Shown: one piece after another, positions 33,922-41,049 of the stretch
Position numbering within the stretch: position 1 is the stretch's first letter
Layout: each line of letters opens with the position of its first letter
Assembly (NCBI RefSeq): GCF_021190955.1
Contig: NZ_JAIOAO010000006.1
Span: 310,001 to 374,000, forward strand
DNA from: Parachryseolinea silvisoli
GTDB lineage: Bacteria > Bacteroidota > Bacteroidia > Cytophagales > Cyclobacteriaceae
Length of the DNA: 64,000 nucleotides
Direction of reading: 5' to 3'
The notes under the pieces: model-generated
Seen by the model: only the letters and a program-made list of their open reading frames with translations
What the model was told of the DNA's origin: nothing
Databases searched by the model: none
Translations under genes and position numbers: made by a program

Positions 33922-34862
33922 TGGTGGCGCCGTTAACGGAGCATCGGAAGCAGGCCCGGTTGATGGGTTCTGCCTTCGAGTTCGTCACGGTGACAGAAGC
34001 AAGCGACCCCGAAGATCATATCGACACCGCGGTCGCGGAGGTGCGGCGTATGGAGGCCCTGTTGACGGAGTTCTCCGACACTTCTCAGACCGCCCAGCTG
34101 AACCGCGCGGCAGGTATCCATGCCGTGGAAGTAGATCCAGAAGTATACGCCATCCTCCACCGCAGCCGCGAGATTGCGCGGTTGACGCAAGGTGCCTTTG
34201 ATATCACAGCCGGGGTATTAAAAAAGCTATATGATTTTCGAAACAAACCCACCACGCTACCCAGTCGCGCAGCGATCGATGCTGCGCTGCAACGTGTGGG
34301 ATGGGACAAGATCGTGTTGACACCACCGGGGCAGGCATATTTGTCGGCGCCGGGTATGCACATTGGGTTTGGGGCGATTGGCAAGGGCTATGCGGCCGAT
34401 AAGGTGAAGAACGTGCTGCAACAAAAAGGTATACACAGTGGCGTGATCAACGCCAGTGGCGACCTGACGGCGTGGGGCACGCGTCCCGATGGGACACCGT
34501 GGAAGGTGGGCATTGCAGATCCGAATGCGCCTGAACGTGTTATTGCCTGGATACCGGTGCATCAGGCGTCGGTGGCAACGTCGGGCAACTACGAACAATA
34601 TTTTGAGCTGGAGGGTGTGCGGTATTCACACAACATTGACCCGAAGACGGGCTTGCCCGTACAGGGAATAAAGAGCGCCACGGTGGTGAGCCCGAGTGCC
34701 GAGCTTTCGGATGCACTGGCCACGGCGGTTACCGTCATGGGCCCATCGGTAGGATTACACTTCATCGATCAGCTGCCCAACACACATTGTTTGATCATTG
34801 ACGATCAAAATCGTCTACACACGTCGCGTCACCTGTCCATAACTTTGAATTCTGCCACATGA
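33918..34862 (+). CDS. apbE: FAD:protein FMN transferase (ApbE)
   Basis: A 314-residue enzyme of the ApbE family, which moves FMN from FAD to a threonine of target proteins in the periplasm. The first 16 residues are not a clear export signal; the start at 33918 overlaps the preceding stop. Conserved parts include MGSAFEF at 16-22, RMEALLTEFSD near 44-54, GAFDITAG near 93-100, GFGAIGKGYAADK and INASGDLTAWG in the middle, and NYEQYFELEGVRYSHNIDP with DALATAVTVMG near the end. It lies between a thioredoxin and DUF4266/DUF3570 genes, all overlapping or within 13 bp, so its substrate may be in this operon. Confidence 0.9.
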   Translation: MMVAPLTEHRKQARLMGSAFEFVTVTEASDPEDHIDTAVAEVRRMEALLTEFSDTSQTAQLNRAAGIHAVEVDPEVYAILHRSREIARLTQGAFDITAGVLKKLYDFRNKPTTLPSRAAIDAALQRVGWDKIVLTPPGQAYLSAPGMHIGFGAIGKGYAADKVKNVLQQKGIHSGVINASGDLTAWGTRPDGTPWKVGIADPNAPERVIAWIPVHQASVATSGNYEQYFELEGVRYSHNIDPKTGLPVQGIKSATVVSPSAELSDALATAVTVMGPSVGLHFIDQLPNTHCLIIDDQNRLHTSRHLSITLNSAT

Positions 34863-35068
34863 AACGTTTACTCTACTGCCTGTTGCTCGGCGCTACGCTG
34901 TTGGCTTGCGAAAGTGTAAAGCCTTACCAGCGCGTTTACCTGAACGACCACGAGATGCAACCGGGCCAGCCGGGCGCGCGCAGCATGGAGGAAAACGTAC
35001 AGGCATACCGTGAGGGCGCGACCGGAGGCGGCAGCACCAAGAACAGCGGCGGATGTGGATGTAACTAA
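34859..35068 (+). CDS. DUF4266 lipoprotein with GCGCN C-terminus
   Basis: A 69-residue lipoprotein: signal MKRLLYCLLLGATLLAC with lipidated C17. The short mature part carries the DUF4266 signature YQRVYLNDHEMQ and ends GGSTKNSGGCGCN, a Gly-rich tail with two cysteines. The segment AYREGATGG has T55 in an E-G-A-T context that resembles the [ST]-G-A-[TS] motif used by ApbE for FMN attachment. The gene overlaps apbE by 4 bp, and family members are usually found with ApbE and DUF3570 proteins. A covalent-FMN carrier is a plausible but untested role. The overlap with apbE implies close coordination. Confidence 0.85.
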   Translation: MKRLLYCLLLGATLLACESVKPYQRVYLNDHEMQPGQPGARSMEENVQAYREGATGGGSTKNSGGCGCN

Positions 35069-35080
35069 CGGGCCAGGACT

Positions 35081-36298
35081 TTGAAGAAACGTTACCTTAC
35101 CGCAGCCCTTCTGGCAGCCGCCATTACTTCCTTCGGCCAGCAAACAACGCCTTATGTGAAGAAGCGTATCGCGCGTACCGATGTGCAGGCGCTGTTTTCT
35201 TTTTATACACAAGACAACGACCACTCGGCCGTCACCGGTGGGCAAGGCACGGAAGACCTGCAAGTTTATACGAGCCAGGTATCCATCGATGTGAACAAGG
35301 ATTCCATCAATACATTTCACCTCGATGGCGGTGTGGATGTGATCAGCTCGGCGTCTACCGATCGCATCGACTTTGAGATGTCGTCGGCTTCGAAGGTTGA
35401 TGCCCGCAGTCACGCCCGTATAGGCTACAACCGGTTGTTGTCCGCGCAACGTATGAATGTGGGCGCGACGGCGTCGTTCTCTATTGAGTCGGATTACCTC
35501 TCGATTGGCGGTGGGCTTTCGTGGAATTATACCAACCCGTCGCGGCAGCGCGAGGTGTCGCTCGCGGTGCAGGCATACTTCGATGACTTGCGTTGGGGCA
35601 GACTGGAGAATGGCCATCCGCAGAAGCTGGTATATCCGGAAGAGCTTCGGTATAAAAACTGGTTTGATGAATACCGGCGTAATTCCATTAACATCGAAGC
35701 GGGTTTTCTACAGACCATCAATCGTCGCATGACCCTGGGTATCTATCCAGGCATTACATATCAGCAGGGACTACTCTCGACACCGTTTCACCGCATTTAT
35801 TTTACCGATGGTTCGAAGGGCATTGAAAAGCTTCCCGGCGGCCGGTTGAAAATACCGGTAGGCCTGCAGTTAAATACCTTCCTGGGCAACCGCTGGGTGC
35901 TGCGCACATCGTATCGTTATTTTTATGACGACTTCGGCATTGTCGCGCATGCGTTGAATGTGGAGTCGGCGGTGAAGATCAGTCGTGTCTTTACGATTAC
36001 ACCGTTTGTTCGTCTTTATACACAACAAGGCGCGGATTACTTCAGGGCGTATAATAAACACGATGTCTCGGAGAGATACTATACTTCTGACTATGATCTT
36101 TCTCCGTTCGAAAGTATCAAGCCGGGTGTAGGTATTCGCTATGCGCCATTTACACGAGGGAAAGCCATCACGTTTAATGACATTGAAATGCGATACGCAT
36201 TATACCATCGCACCGATGGTATGCTGGCACACATGATCACGGTATTTTTTAATTATACTGTCGAACGTGAAAAGACGCATCCATTGTCTGAAAGGTAA
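35081..36298 (+). CDS. DUF3570 outer-membrane-type beta-barrel protein
   Basis: A 405-residue protein with a signal peptide (ends SFGQ); the start is a TTG at 35081, 12 bp after the DUF4266 stop. The body alternates aromatic and polar residues as in an outer-membrane barrel (FSFYTQDNDHSAVTGGQGTE near the start, YTSQVSIDVNKDSINTFHLD later). The end, IEMRYALYHRTDGMLAHMI, is typical of the family. DUF3570 proteins are recurrent neighbours of ApbE and DUF4266 in Bacteroidota. It could hold the DUF4266 lipoprotein at the outer membrane or form a conduit. No function is established. Confidence 0.82.
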   Translation: MKKRYLTAALLAAAITSFGQQTTPYVKKRIARTDVQALFSFYTQDNDHSAVTGGQGTEDLQVYTSQVSIDVNKDSINTFHLDGGVDVISSASTDRIDFEMSSASKVDARSHARIGYNRLLSAQRMNVGATASFSIESDYLSIGGGLSWNYTNPSRQREVSLAVQAYFDDLRWGRLENGHPQKLVYPEELRYKNWFDEYRRNSINIEAGFLQTINRRMTLGIYPGITYQQGLLSTPFHRIYFTDGSKGIEKLPGGRLKIPVGLQLNTFLGNRWVLRTSYRYFYDDFGIVAHALNVESAVKISRVFTITPFVRLYTQQGADYFRAYNKHDVSERYYTSDYDLSPFESIKPGVGIRYAPFTRGKAITFNDIEMRYALYHRTDGMLAHMITVFFNYTVEREKTHPLSER

Positions 36299-36621
36299 CC
36301 ACCTGCCTGTCTAAATATTTTTTATATACATACTATAGCTATAGTTCTCGTTCGATCAGGCTCCGAAATGGCCAGTTGCGGTGGAGTTGCGGTGTTTTCC
36401 TGACATCGTGATGAGGATGGAACTCCCCATTGTGTCAGGTTTTTCTACAGCCATTTTGGCCGTTTCTACATGTCAGTTTTTTGACAAAATGTAACTTTTT
36501 TCGTGGCAAAACGTACAATTCAACCGTTTACCTGATATATCGGGTATTAATAACGGGTGAATTGACATTTTTTGGCATGGAAGTTTCTCAGTAGCCCGTG
36601 AATGTTTGAAAACGTCTAAGT
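36299..36621. other. 323-bp intergenic region with a palindrome and a terminator-like hairpin
   Basis: No gene seen. ACTATAGCTATAGT at 36332-36345 is a perfect 14-bp palindrome. CCTGACA (36399-36405) pairs with TGTCAGG (36433-36439) just before GTTTTTC, a possible late terminator for the DUF3570 operon. The rest leads into the next gene and has no exact TAnnTTTG. Confidence 0.6.
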
Positions 36622-37113
36622 ATGAAAATTTCAAAAATTGTTGTGTTTTTGGTTGCTTTTATGATGATGCCGATAATCGGCTCATACACAAAGGGTATCA
36701 GCCATAAAACCACTTTAATGGGCCATAATGAGGTAACTGTGACGCTGGAAACACTAACCGTGTACAATCCGGAGAAACGTCAGTGTGACAGAACACCCCT
36801 GATTACGGCTAGCAATGCACGAATTGACACGGGAAAGCTGTTAAAGCAAGAAATTCGCTGGATGGCCCTGTCAAGAGATCTGTTAAAACGCTGGAAAGGC
36901 AAGTTCCACTATGGTGATACCGTACGGTTGCAATCAGGCGACCCCGAGATCGATGGTCTTTGGGTGATCCAGGACAATCTTAATAAACGTTTTAAGAACC
37001 GTGGAGACCTGTTATTTGACGGCCGGGTACGCAAGCTCGGAAAATGGAAAAACGTCACGATAACCCGCCAGGATGCGTACACCATCACTAGCACCCCAGC
37101 CGTAAACAGCTGA
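36622..37113 (+). CDS. Secreted double-psi beta-barrel (3D / RlpA-like) protein
   Basis: A 163-residue protein with a signal peptide or N-terminal helix (MKISKIVVFLVAFMMMPIIG). The core TVYNPEKRQCDRTPLITASN, WMALSRDLL, FHYGDTVRL, GLWVIQDNL and GDLLFDG follows the 3D-domain / DPBB pattern known from murein-acting MltA, RlpA and Sps proteins. The conserved D residues (D117 or so in IQDNL; D133 or so in LLFDG) are present. It is probably a small cell-wall-binding or -cutting protein. It is a single gene with its own leader and terminator. Confidence 0.68.
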   Translation: MKISKIVVFLVAFMMMPIIGSYTKGISHKTTLMGHNEVTVTLETLTVYNPEKRQCDRTPLITASNARIDTGKLLKQEIRWMALSRDLLKRWKGKFHYGDTVRLQSGDPEIDGLWVIQDNLNKRFKNRGDLLFDGRVRKLGKWKNVTITRQDAYTITSTPAVNS

Positions 37114-37119
37114 CATCAA

Positions 37120-37162
37120 AAAAGTCCACGGCTGATGCGTTAAAACGCGGCCGTGGACTTTT
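37120..37162. terminator. Bidirectional terminator between the DPBB gene and fba
   Basis: A 13-bp stem AAAAGTCCACGGC / GCCGTGGACTTTT with a 17-nt loop that can fold further (GCG / CGC). A and T tracts at both feet make it a good terminator for the two convergent genes. Confidence 0.88.
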
Positions 37163-37187
37163 GCCTTATATTTTTTTATGCCTGCTG

Positions 37188-38249
37188 TTAGAGCGGCACG
37201 TTGCGATTCAGGGCGTTCAGCTCCTGGAAGGCCTGTGTAAGGCGTTCTTTGAAGCTGGTCTCGCCATCGCGCAACCATACGCGCGGATCATAGTACTTTT
37301 TATTCGGGGCATCGATGCCTGACGGGTTGCCGAGCTGTCCTTGCAGATAGTCGCCGTTCTTTTTGTAGTACTTCAGGATACCGTCCCAGAATGCCCACTG
37401 CAAATCTGTGTCGATGTTCATTTTAATGACACCGTAGCCGATTGCCTCCTGGATCTTCTCCGCTTCAGAACCTGAGCCGCCGTGGAACACGAAGTTTACA
37501 GGGTTCTTGCCGGTGTTGAATTTCTTTTGGATGAATTCCTGTGAGTTGCGCAAGATGGTAGGATCCAGCTTTACGTTACCAGGCTTGTATACGCCGTGTA
37601 CGTTGCCGAAGGATGCCGCGATCACAAAGTTCGGGCTTACTTTTGACAGCTCTTCGTACGCATAGGATACTTCTTCAGGCTGTGTGTACAGCTTGGAGGC
37701 TTCTACGTGCGAGTTGTCCACGCCGTCTTCTTCACCACCGGTTACGCCAAGCTCGATCTCGAGGAACATGTTGAGCTTGGTCATTTTTTCGAGGTAGCGT
37801 TTGCTGGTCTCGATGTTTTCTTTCAGTGGCTCTTCCGACAGGTCGAGCATGTGCGATGAGAAAAGGGGCTTGCCGGCTTGTTTGAAGAATTTTTCGCCTT
37901 CTGCCAGCATTCCGTCAACCCAGGGAATGAGCTTCTTCGCAGCGTGGTCGGTGTTGAGCAGCACCGGTACGCCGTAAGCATCGCTCACTTCGTGTACGTA
38001 TTTCGCAGCTGCAATAGCACCCAGGATGGAAGCTTCTTGCTGCTTGTTCGGCAACGACTTGCCGGCGTAGAACGACGAGCCGCCGTTCGAGAATTGAATG
38101 ATAACAGGTGACCCTACACTCTTGGCAGTTTCCAGGCTGGCGTTGATGGTGTTGGAGTTCGAAATGTTAATGGCGGGTAGTGCATACTGATTGGCCTTGG
38201 CATGATCGAATACGATCTTTGCTTGTGAGTATCCAAGTACGGTCGACAT
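37188..38249 (-). CDS. fbaA: Class II fructose-bisphosphate aldolase
   Basis: A 353-residue zinc aldolase that splits fructose-1,6-bisphosphate to dihydroxyacetone phosphate and glyceraldehyde-3-phosphate in glycolysis and joins them in gluconeogenesis. The zinc ligands H102 (NTDHAAKK), H218 (FGNVHGVY) and H256 (VFHGGSGS) and catalytic D101 are present. GGEEDGVDN near 171-179 matches the E. coli-type class IIA enzymes. It is a monocistronic gene with a -7 element 56 bp upstream. Confidence 0.93.
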   Translation of the reverse strand: MSTVLGYSQAKIVFDHAKANQYALPAINISNSNTINASLETAKSVGSPVIIQFSNGGSSFYAGKSLPNKQQEASILGAIAAAKYVHEVSDAYGVPVLLNTDHAAKKLIPWVDGMLAEGEKFFKQAGKPLFSSHMLDLSEEPLKENIETSKRYLEKMTKLNMFLEIELGVTGGEEDGVDNSHVEASKLYTQPEEVSYAYEELSKVSPNFVIAASFGNVHGVYKPGNVKLDPTILRNSQEFIQKKFNTGKNPVNFVFHGGSGSEAEKIQEAIGYGVIKMNIDTDLQWAFWDGILKYYKKNGDYLQGQLGNPSGIDAPNKKYYDPRVWLRDGETSFKERLTQAFQELNALNRNVPL

Positions 38250-38304
38250 AGTGTTATGGTATGTTTAGTAAAAATTTCCAGCGTTGGTTTCCCGTGGCGG
38301 CCTA

Positions 38305-38312
38305 CAAAAGTA
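38305..38312 (-). promoter_or_regulatory. Predicted -7 promoter element of fbaA
   Basis: On the minus strand the bases read TACTTTTG, an exact TAnnTTTG match, 56 bp before the fbaA ATG. No -33 TTTG is found at the usual distance. Confidence 0.45.
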
Positions 38313-38426
38313 TCAGAAAATTTTAAAGAAGGGGAAATTCACACGCGAATTACGTAGTCGCACCGGGCGAAAACCAAATATATACCGTGTGCGGTGACAA
38401 TATGATTAAAATCATGCTGCGCCTAA

Positions 38427-39452
38427 CTAACGCATAATAGCTTCTGGCGCCGGCACGAGCGAAAATTGCTCTGCTAATAAAGTGTATGAACGCAGACGAT
38501 CTTCGTGATGGTCGGCAAATGTAGCAATCATTACTTCGTCTACTCCGAACTGCTCCGCGAGCTTCGTGATCTTTTCTTTTACCACGTCAGGCGTACCAGT
38601 TATCATCCGCATACGATTGTATTGCACCCTGGCCCACTCTTCACGGCTATACGCATAGTCTTTGATGGCTTCGTACGAAGGTGCTTCGTCTACCTTGCCG
38701 CGCTCGATGCTCAATAAGCGGTAGTCCATTACTGCTTGTACTTGCGCTGCTTTTTCCTCGGTGTCACCACAGAAAGCAAAGATGCTGACGGACGCCCGCG
38801 GCGTTTGTGATCCATCTCCTTTAAATAATTTACGGTAGGCCGCGACAGCTTCCGGTCCACCAACCGGATTTATGAACTGTGCAAACGATAGCGACATACC
38901 AAAATGGGCGGCCAGGTAGGCGCTCTCACCGCTCGACGTGAGCATCCACAAGTCGGGTATGGTCTCTACGCGGGGAATAGCTTTTACTTTTTCGTGTACG
39001 GTGTCGGGCCGGGCGTCTTCGGAAAGAAAGGCTTTGAGGTCGATGATCTGGGTTAAATATTCCTGCGGATCAAATGTATTGGAAGGATTCAGCAGGGAGG
39101 CTGTCAGGCGGTCGCCACCGGGGGCGCGACCGATGCCCAGGTCGATGCGCCCCGGGTAGAGGGCTTCGAGCAGGCGAAAGTTCTCGGCTACTTTTAAGGT
39201 GCTATGGTTGGGCAGCATGATGCCCCCGGAGCCAAAGCGTATGTGTTTGGTCTCGGCAGCAAGTCGTGCGATTAGAACTTCAGGCGCGGCGCCGGCCAGC
39301 GTGGTGATGTTGTGGTGTTCGGATAACCAATAGCGTGTATAGCCCAGCTTGTCGGCCAGGCGTGCCAGGGCTACGCTTTCCTGTAAGGCCTCTACGGCGG
39401 TGCTTCCCCGCCGGATGGGTGTCTGATCCAGCACACTTAATTTCAACTGCAT
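38427..39452 (-). CDS. LLM class flavin-dependent oxidoreductase (luciferase-like)
   Basis: A 341-residue TIM-barrel flavoprotein of the bacterial luciferase family, group MsnO8-like. The start (MQLKLSVLDQTPIRRGST), LGYTRYWLSEHHN at 36-48, IRFGSGGIMLPNHST at 71-85 and LYPGRIDLGIGRAPGG at about 98-113 are typical. It should use FMNH2 and O2 or act as an F420/FMN oxidoreductase; the substrate is unknown. It is separated from fbaA by 177 bp without notable features and from the metallopeptidase by 82 bp. Confidence 0.85.
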   Translation of the reverse strand: MQLKLSVLDQTPIRRGSTAVEALQESVALARLADKLGYTRYWLSEHHNITTLAGAAPEVLIARLAAETKHIRFGSGGIMLPNHSTLKVAENFRLLEALYPGRIDLGIGRAPGGDRLTASLLNPSNTFDPQEYLTQIIDLKAFLSEDARPDTVHEKVKAIPRVETIPDLWMLTSSGESAYLAAHFGMSLSFAQFINPVGGPEAVAAYRKLFKGDGSQTPRASVSIFAFCGDTEEKAAQVQAVMDYRLLSIERGKVDEAPSYEAIKDYAYSREEWARVQYNRMRMITGTPDVVKEKITKLAEQFGVDEVMIATFADHHEDRLRSYTLLAEQFSLVPAPEAIMR

Positions 39453-39534
39453 ACCGATTGGATTGTCATATCGTTGACAACAGCACCGGCGGCAAACAAG
39501 TGCGGGGATTCGCTATTTTTTACTGCGTGATTTT

Positions 39535-40383
39535 TTAGAGGTCGTCGGTATTGAAGGTGTCGCCTTGATTGATGTCACCCGTTTCAAAGCCTTTTTTGAA
39601 CCAGCGCACGCGTTGCGCCGACGTGCCGTGGGTGAACGAGTCGGGTACCACCTCACCGGTGGCTTGTTTCTGCAGTCGATCGTCTCCGATGGCTGTGGCT
39701 GCGCCGAGCGCTTCTTCGATGTCACCGGCTTCGAGTATATTCTGCATCTTCTGGGCGTGGTGCGCCCATACGCCCGCAAAGAAGTCGGCTTGCAGCTCGA
39801 GGCGTACGGATTGTTTGTTATACTCTGTTTCGCTGAGCTGGCCGCGCATGCTGTGGACGCGGTCGGTTGTGCCCATGAGGTGTTGTACGTGGTGGCCTAC
39901 TTCGTGCGCAATGACATAGGCTTGTGCAAAGTCGCCGGGGGCCTGGAAGCGCGAGCGGAGTTCTTCGTAGAAGCTGAGGTCGATGTATAGTTTCTCGTCG
40001 GCCGAGCAGTAGAACGGGCCAGTCGCGGAGCTGGCGTTGCCACAGCCGGAGGCTACCTGGCCGGTGAAGAGTACGAGGGTAGGCTCGCGGTAGTCGCTCA
40101 TGAGCTTGTGCCAGACGTCTTCGGTGTCGGCCAATACGGTGGCGACAAACTCGCCCATCTTCTCTTCCTCAGCAGTGAGAGGCGCGCGTTCTTCGGTGGT
40201 AGTGCCCCCGGTACCAACGCCGGTCTGTTGGAGAACCTCAAGGGGGTTCTTTTTCATGACCAGGCTAATGACCACGACGATCAGAATGCCACCAATGCCG
40301 AGGCCGCCTTTGAGCATGCCGCCACCGCCGCTACCGCGACGGTCTTCTACGTTTGAGCTTTGTCTTCTGCCTGTCCAGCGCAT
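39535..40383 (-). CDS. Neutral zinc metallopeptidase (YpfJ / KPN_02809 family)
   Basis: A 282-residue protein. Residues 1-22 are charged and Gly-rich; the membrane helix is at about 25-43 (GGLGIGGILIVVVISLVM). The domain holds the zincin motif H160-E161-V-G-H164 and the partner region LELQADFFAGVWAH with the third ligand. SGCGNASSATGPFYC near 112-126 is a conserved Cys pair. This is the zinc_peptidase family of unknown substrate. The upstream gap is taken by a structured repeat. Confidence 0.88.
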   Translation of the reverse strand: MRWTGRRQSSNVEDRRGSGGGGMLKGGLGIGGILIVVVISLVMKKNPLEVLQQTGVGTGGTTTEERAPLTAEEEKMGEFVATVLADTEDVWHKLMSDYREPTLVLFTGQVASGCGNASSATGPFYCSADEKLYIDLSFYEELRSRFQAPGDFAQAYVIAHEVGHHVQHLMGTTDRVHSMRGQLSETEYNKQSVRLELQADFFAGVWAHHAQKMQNILEAGDIEEALGAATAIGDDRLQKQATGEVVPDSFTHGTSAQRVRWFKKGFETGDINQGDTFNTDDL

Positions 40384-40441
40384 GGTGGTGTTTGTTTAGT
40401 TTTTTGTACTATAAAATATCGGGCCTTATGTGCAGGCTCTC

Positions 40442-40523
40442 GCCAGTCTGAAGACTGGCATTGGGTTCAGGTCCATTCCGATAGCTATCGGATCGCCCTT
40501 CCTTCGGTCGGAAGACTTGAACC
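40442..40523. repeat. Multi-hairpin palindromic element
   Basis: GCCAGTC / GACTGGC (40442-40459) is followed by an outer stem GGTTCAGGT (40464-40472) / ACTTGAACC (40515-40523, with one G-U pair) that encloses the perfect 16-bp palindrome TCCGATAGCTATCGGA (40477-40492) and CTTCC / GGAAG (40498-40514). It sits between the heme-binding gene stop (40529) and the ypfJ-like start (40383). It may be an interspersed repeat, a terminator or a structured RNA. Confidence 0.6.
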
Positions 40524-40528
40524 AGGTG

Positions 40529-40978
40529 TTATTTTGGCAGCGTCTTTAACCAGGCATTAATGGCCGTACGATCTGCTTCTGTGATCTCGGCTTCGTGGTG
40601 GATCCAGAGGTAGGAGTCCAGGGGCATCCAGCCTTCGTTTACGGCTTCGCCTAGTTCTTCGAGCTTGTGGGCGGCTTTCTTGTCGGGGTATGTTTTAAAG
40701 GTGGAGAAGTTTAGCTCTTCTTTGCCTTCTTCGATGTGGTGCGCCATCCACCACGCTATCGGCTGAATGTTGTAGTACCACGGGTATGCGGTGTTGTTGC
40801 TGTGGCAGTCGTAGCATTTTTTGATCAGGATCTGGTGGACATCTTCGGATATGGCGTATTTTTTCGAAATGTCGTCGTCCGTGATCAGCGGAAGGGCGAT
40901 GTTTTTGGAGGGTTGAATAAATTGTATGATGACCAGGATAGCCACCACTGCCAGTAGGATTTTCTTTTTTGTACTCAT
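40529..40978 (-). CDS. Membrane-anchored heme-binding (cytochrome c-like) protein
   Basis: The ATG at 40978 gives 149 residues; the longer frame upstream lacks support. The helix at residues 4-20 (KKILLAVVAILVIIQFI) is an anchor or signal. A single heme motif C-Y-D-C-H is near residue 54-58, followed by SNNTAYPWYYNIQPIAWWMA, which is the haem_bd family signature. Heme would be attached through the nearby Ccm system in the periplasm. Axial Met or His for the heme could be in the later WMAHHIE or WMPLDSY; I cannot say which. The gene lies downstream of the vWA gene, separated by 71 bp. Confidence 0.85.
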   Translation of the reverse strand: MSTKKKILLAVVAILVIIQFIQPSKNIALPLITDDDISKKYAISEDVHQILIKKCYDCHSNNTAYPWYYNIQPIAWWMAHHIEEGKEELNFSTFKTYPDKKAAHKLEELGEAVNEGWMPLDSYLWIHHEAEITEADRTAINAWLKTLPK

Positions 40979-41049
40979 GGGAAGGTTGGTAATTCTAAAA
41001 TACGAACAGTTTGGGAGATACGAAAGGCCCGCCTGCCGGTAGACAGACC

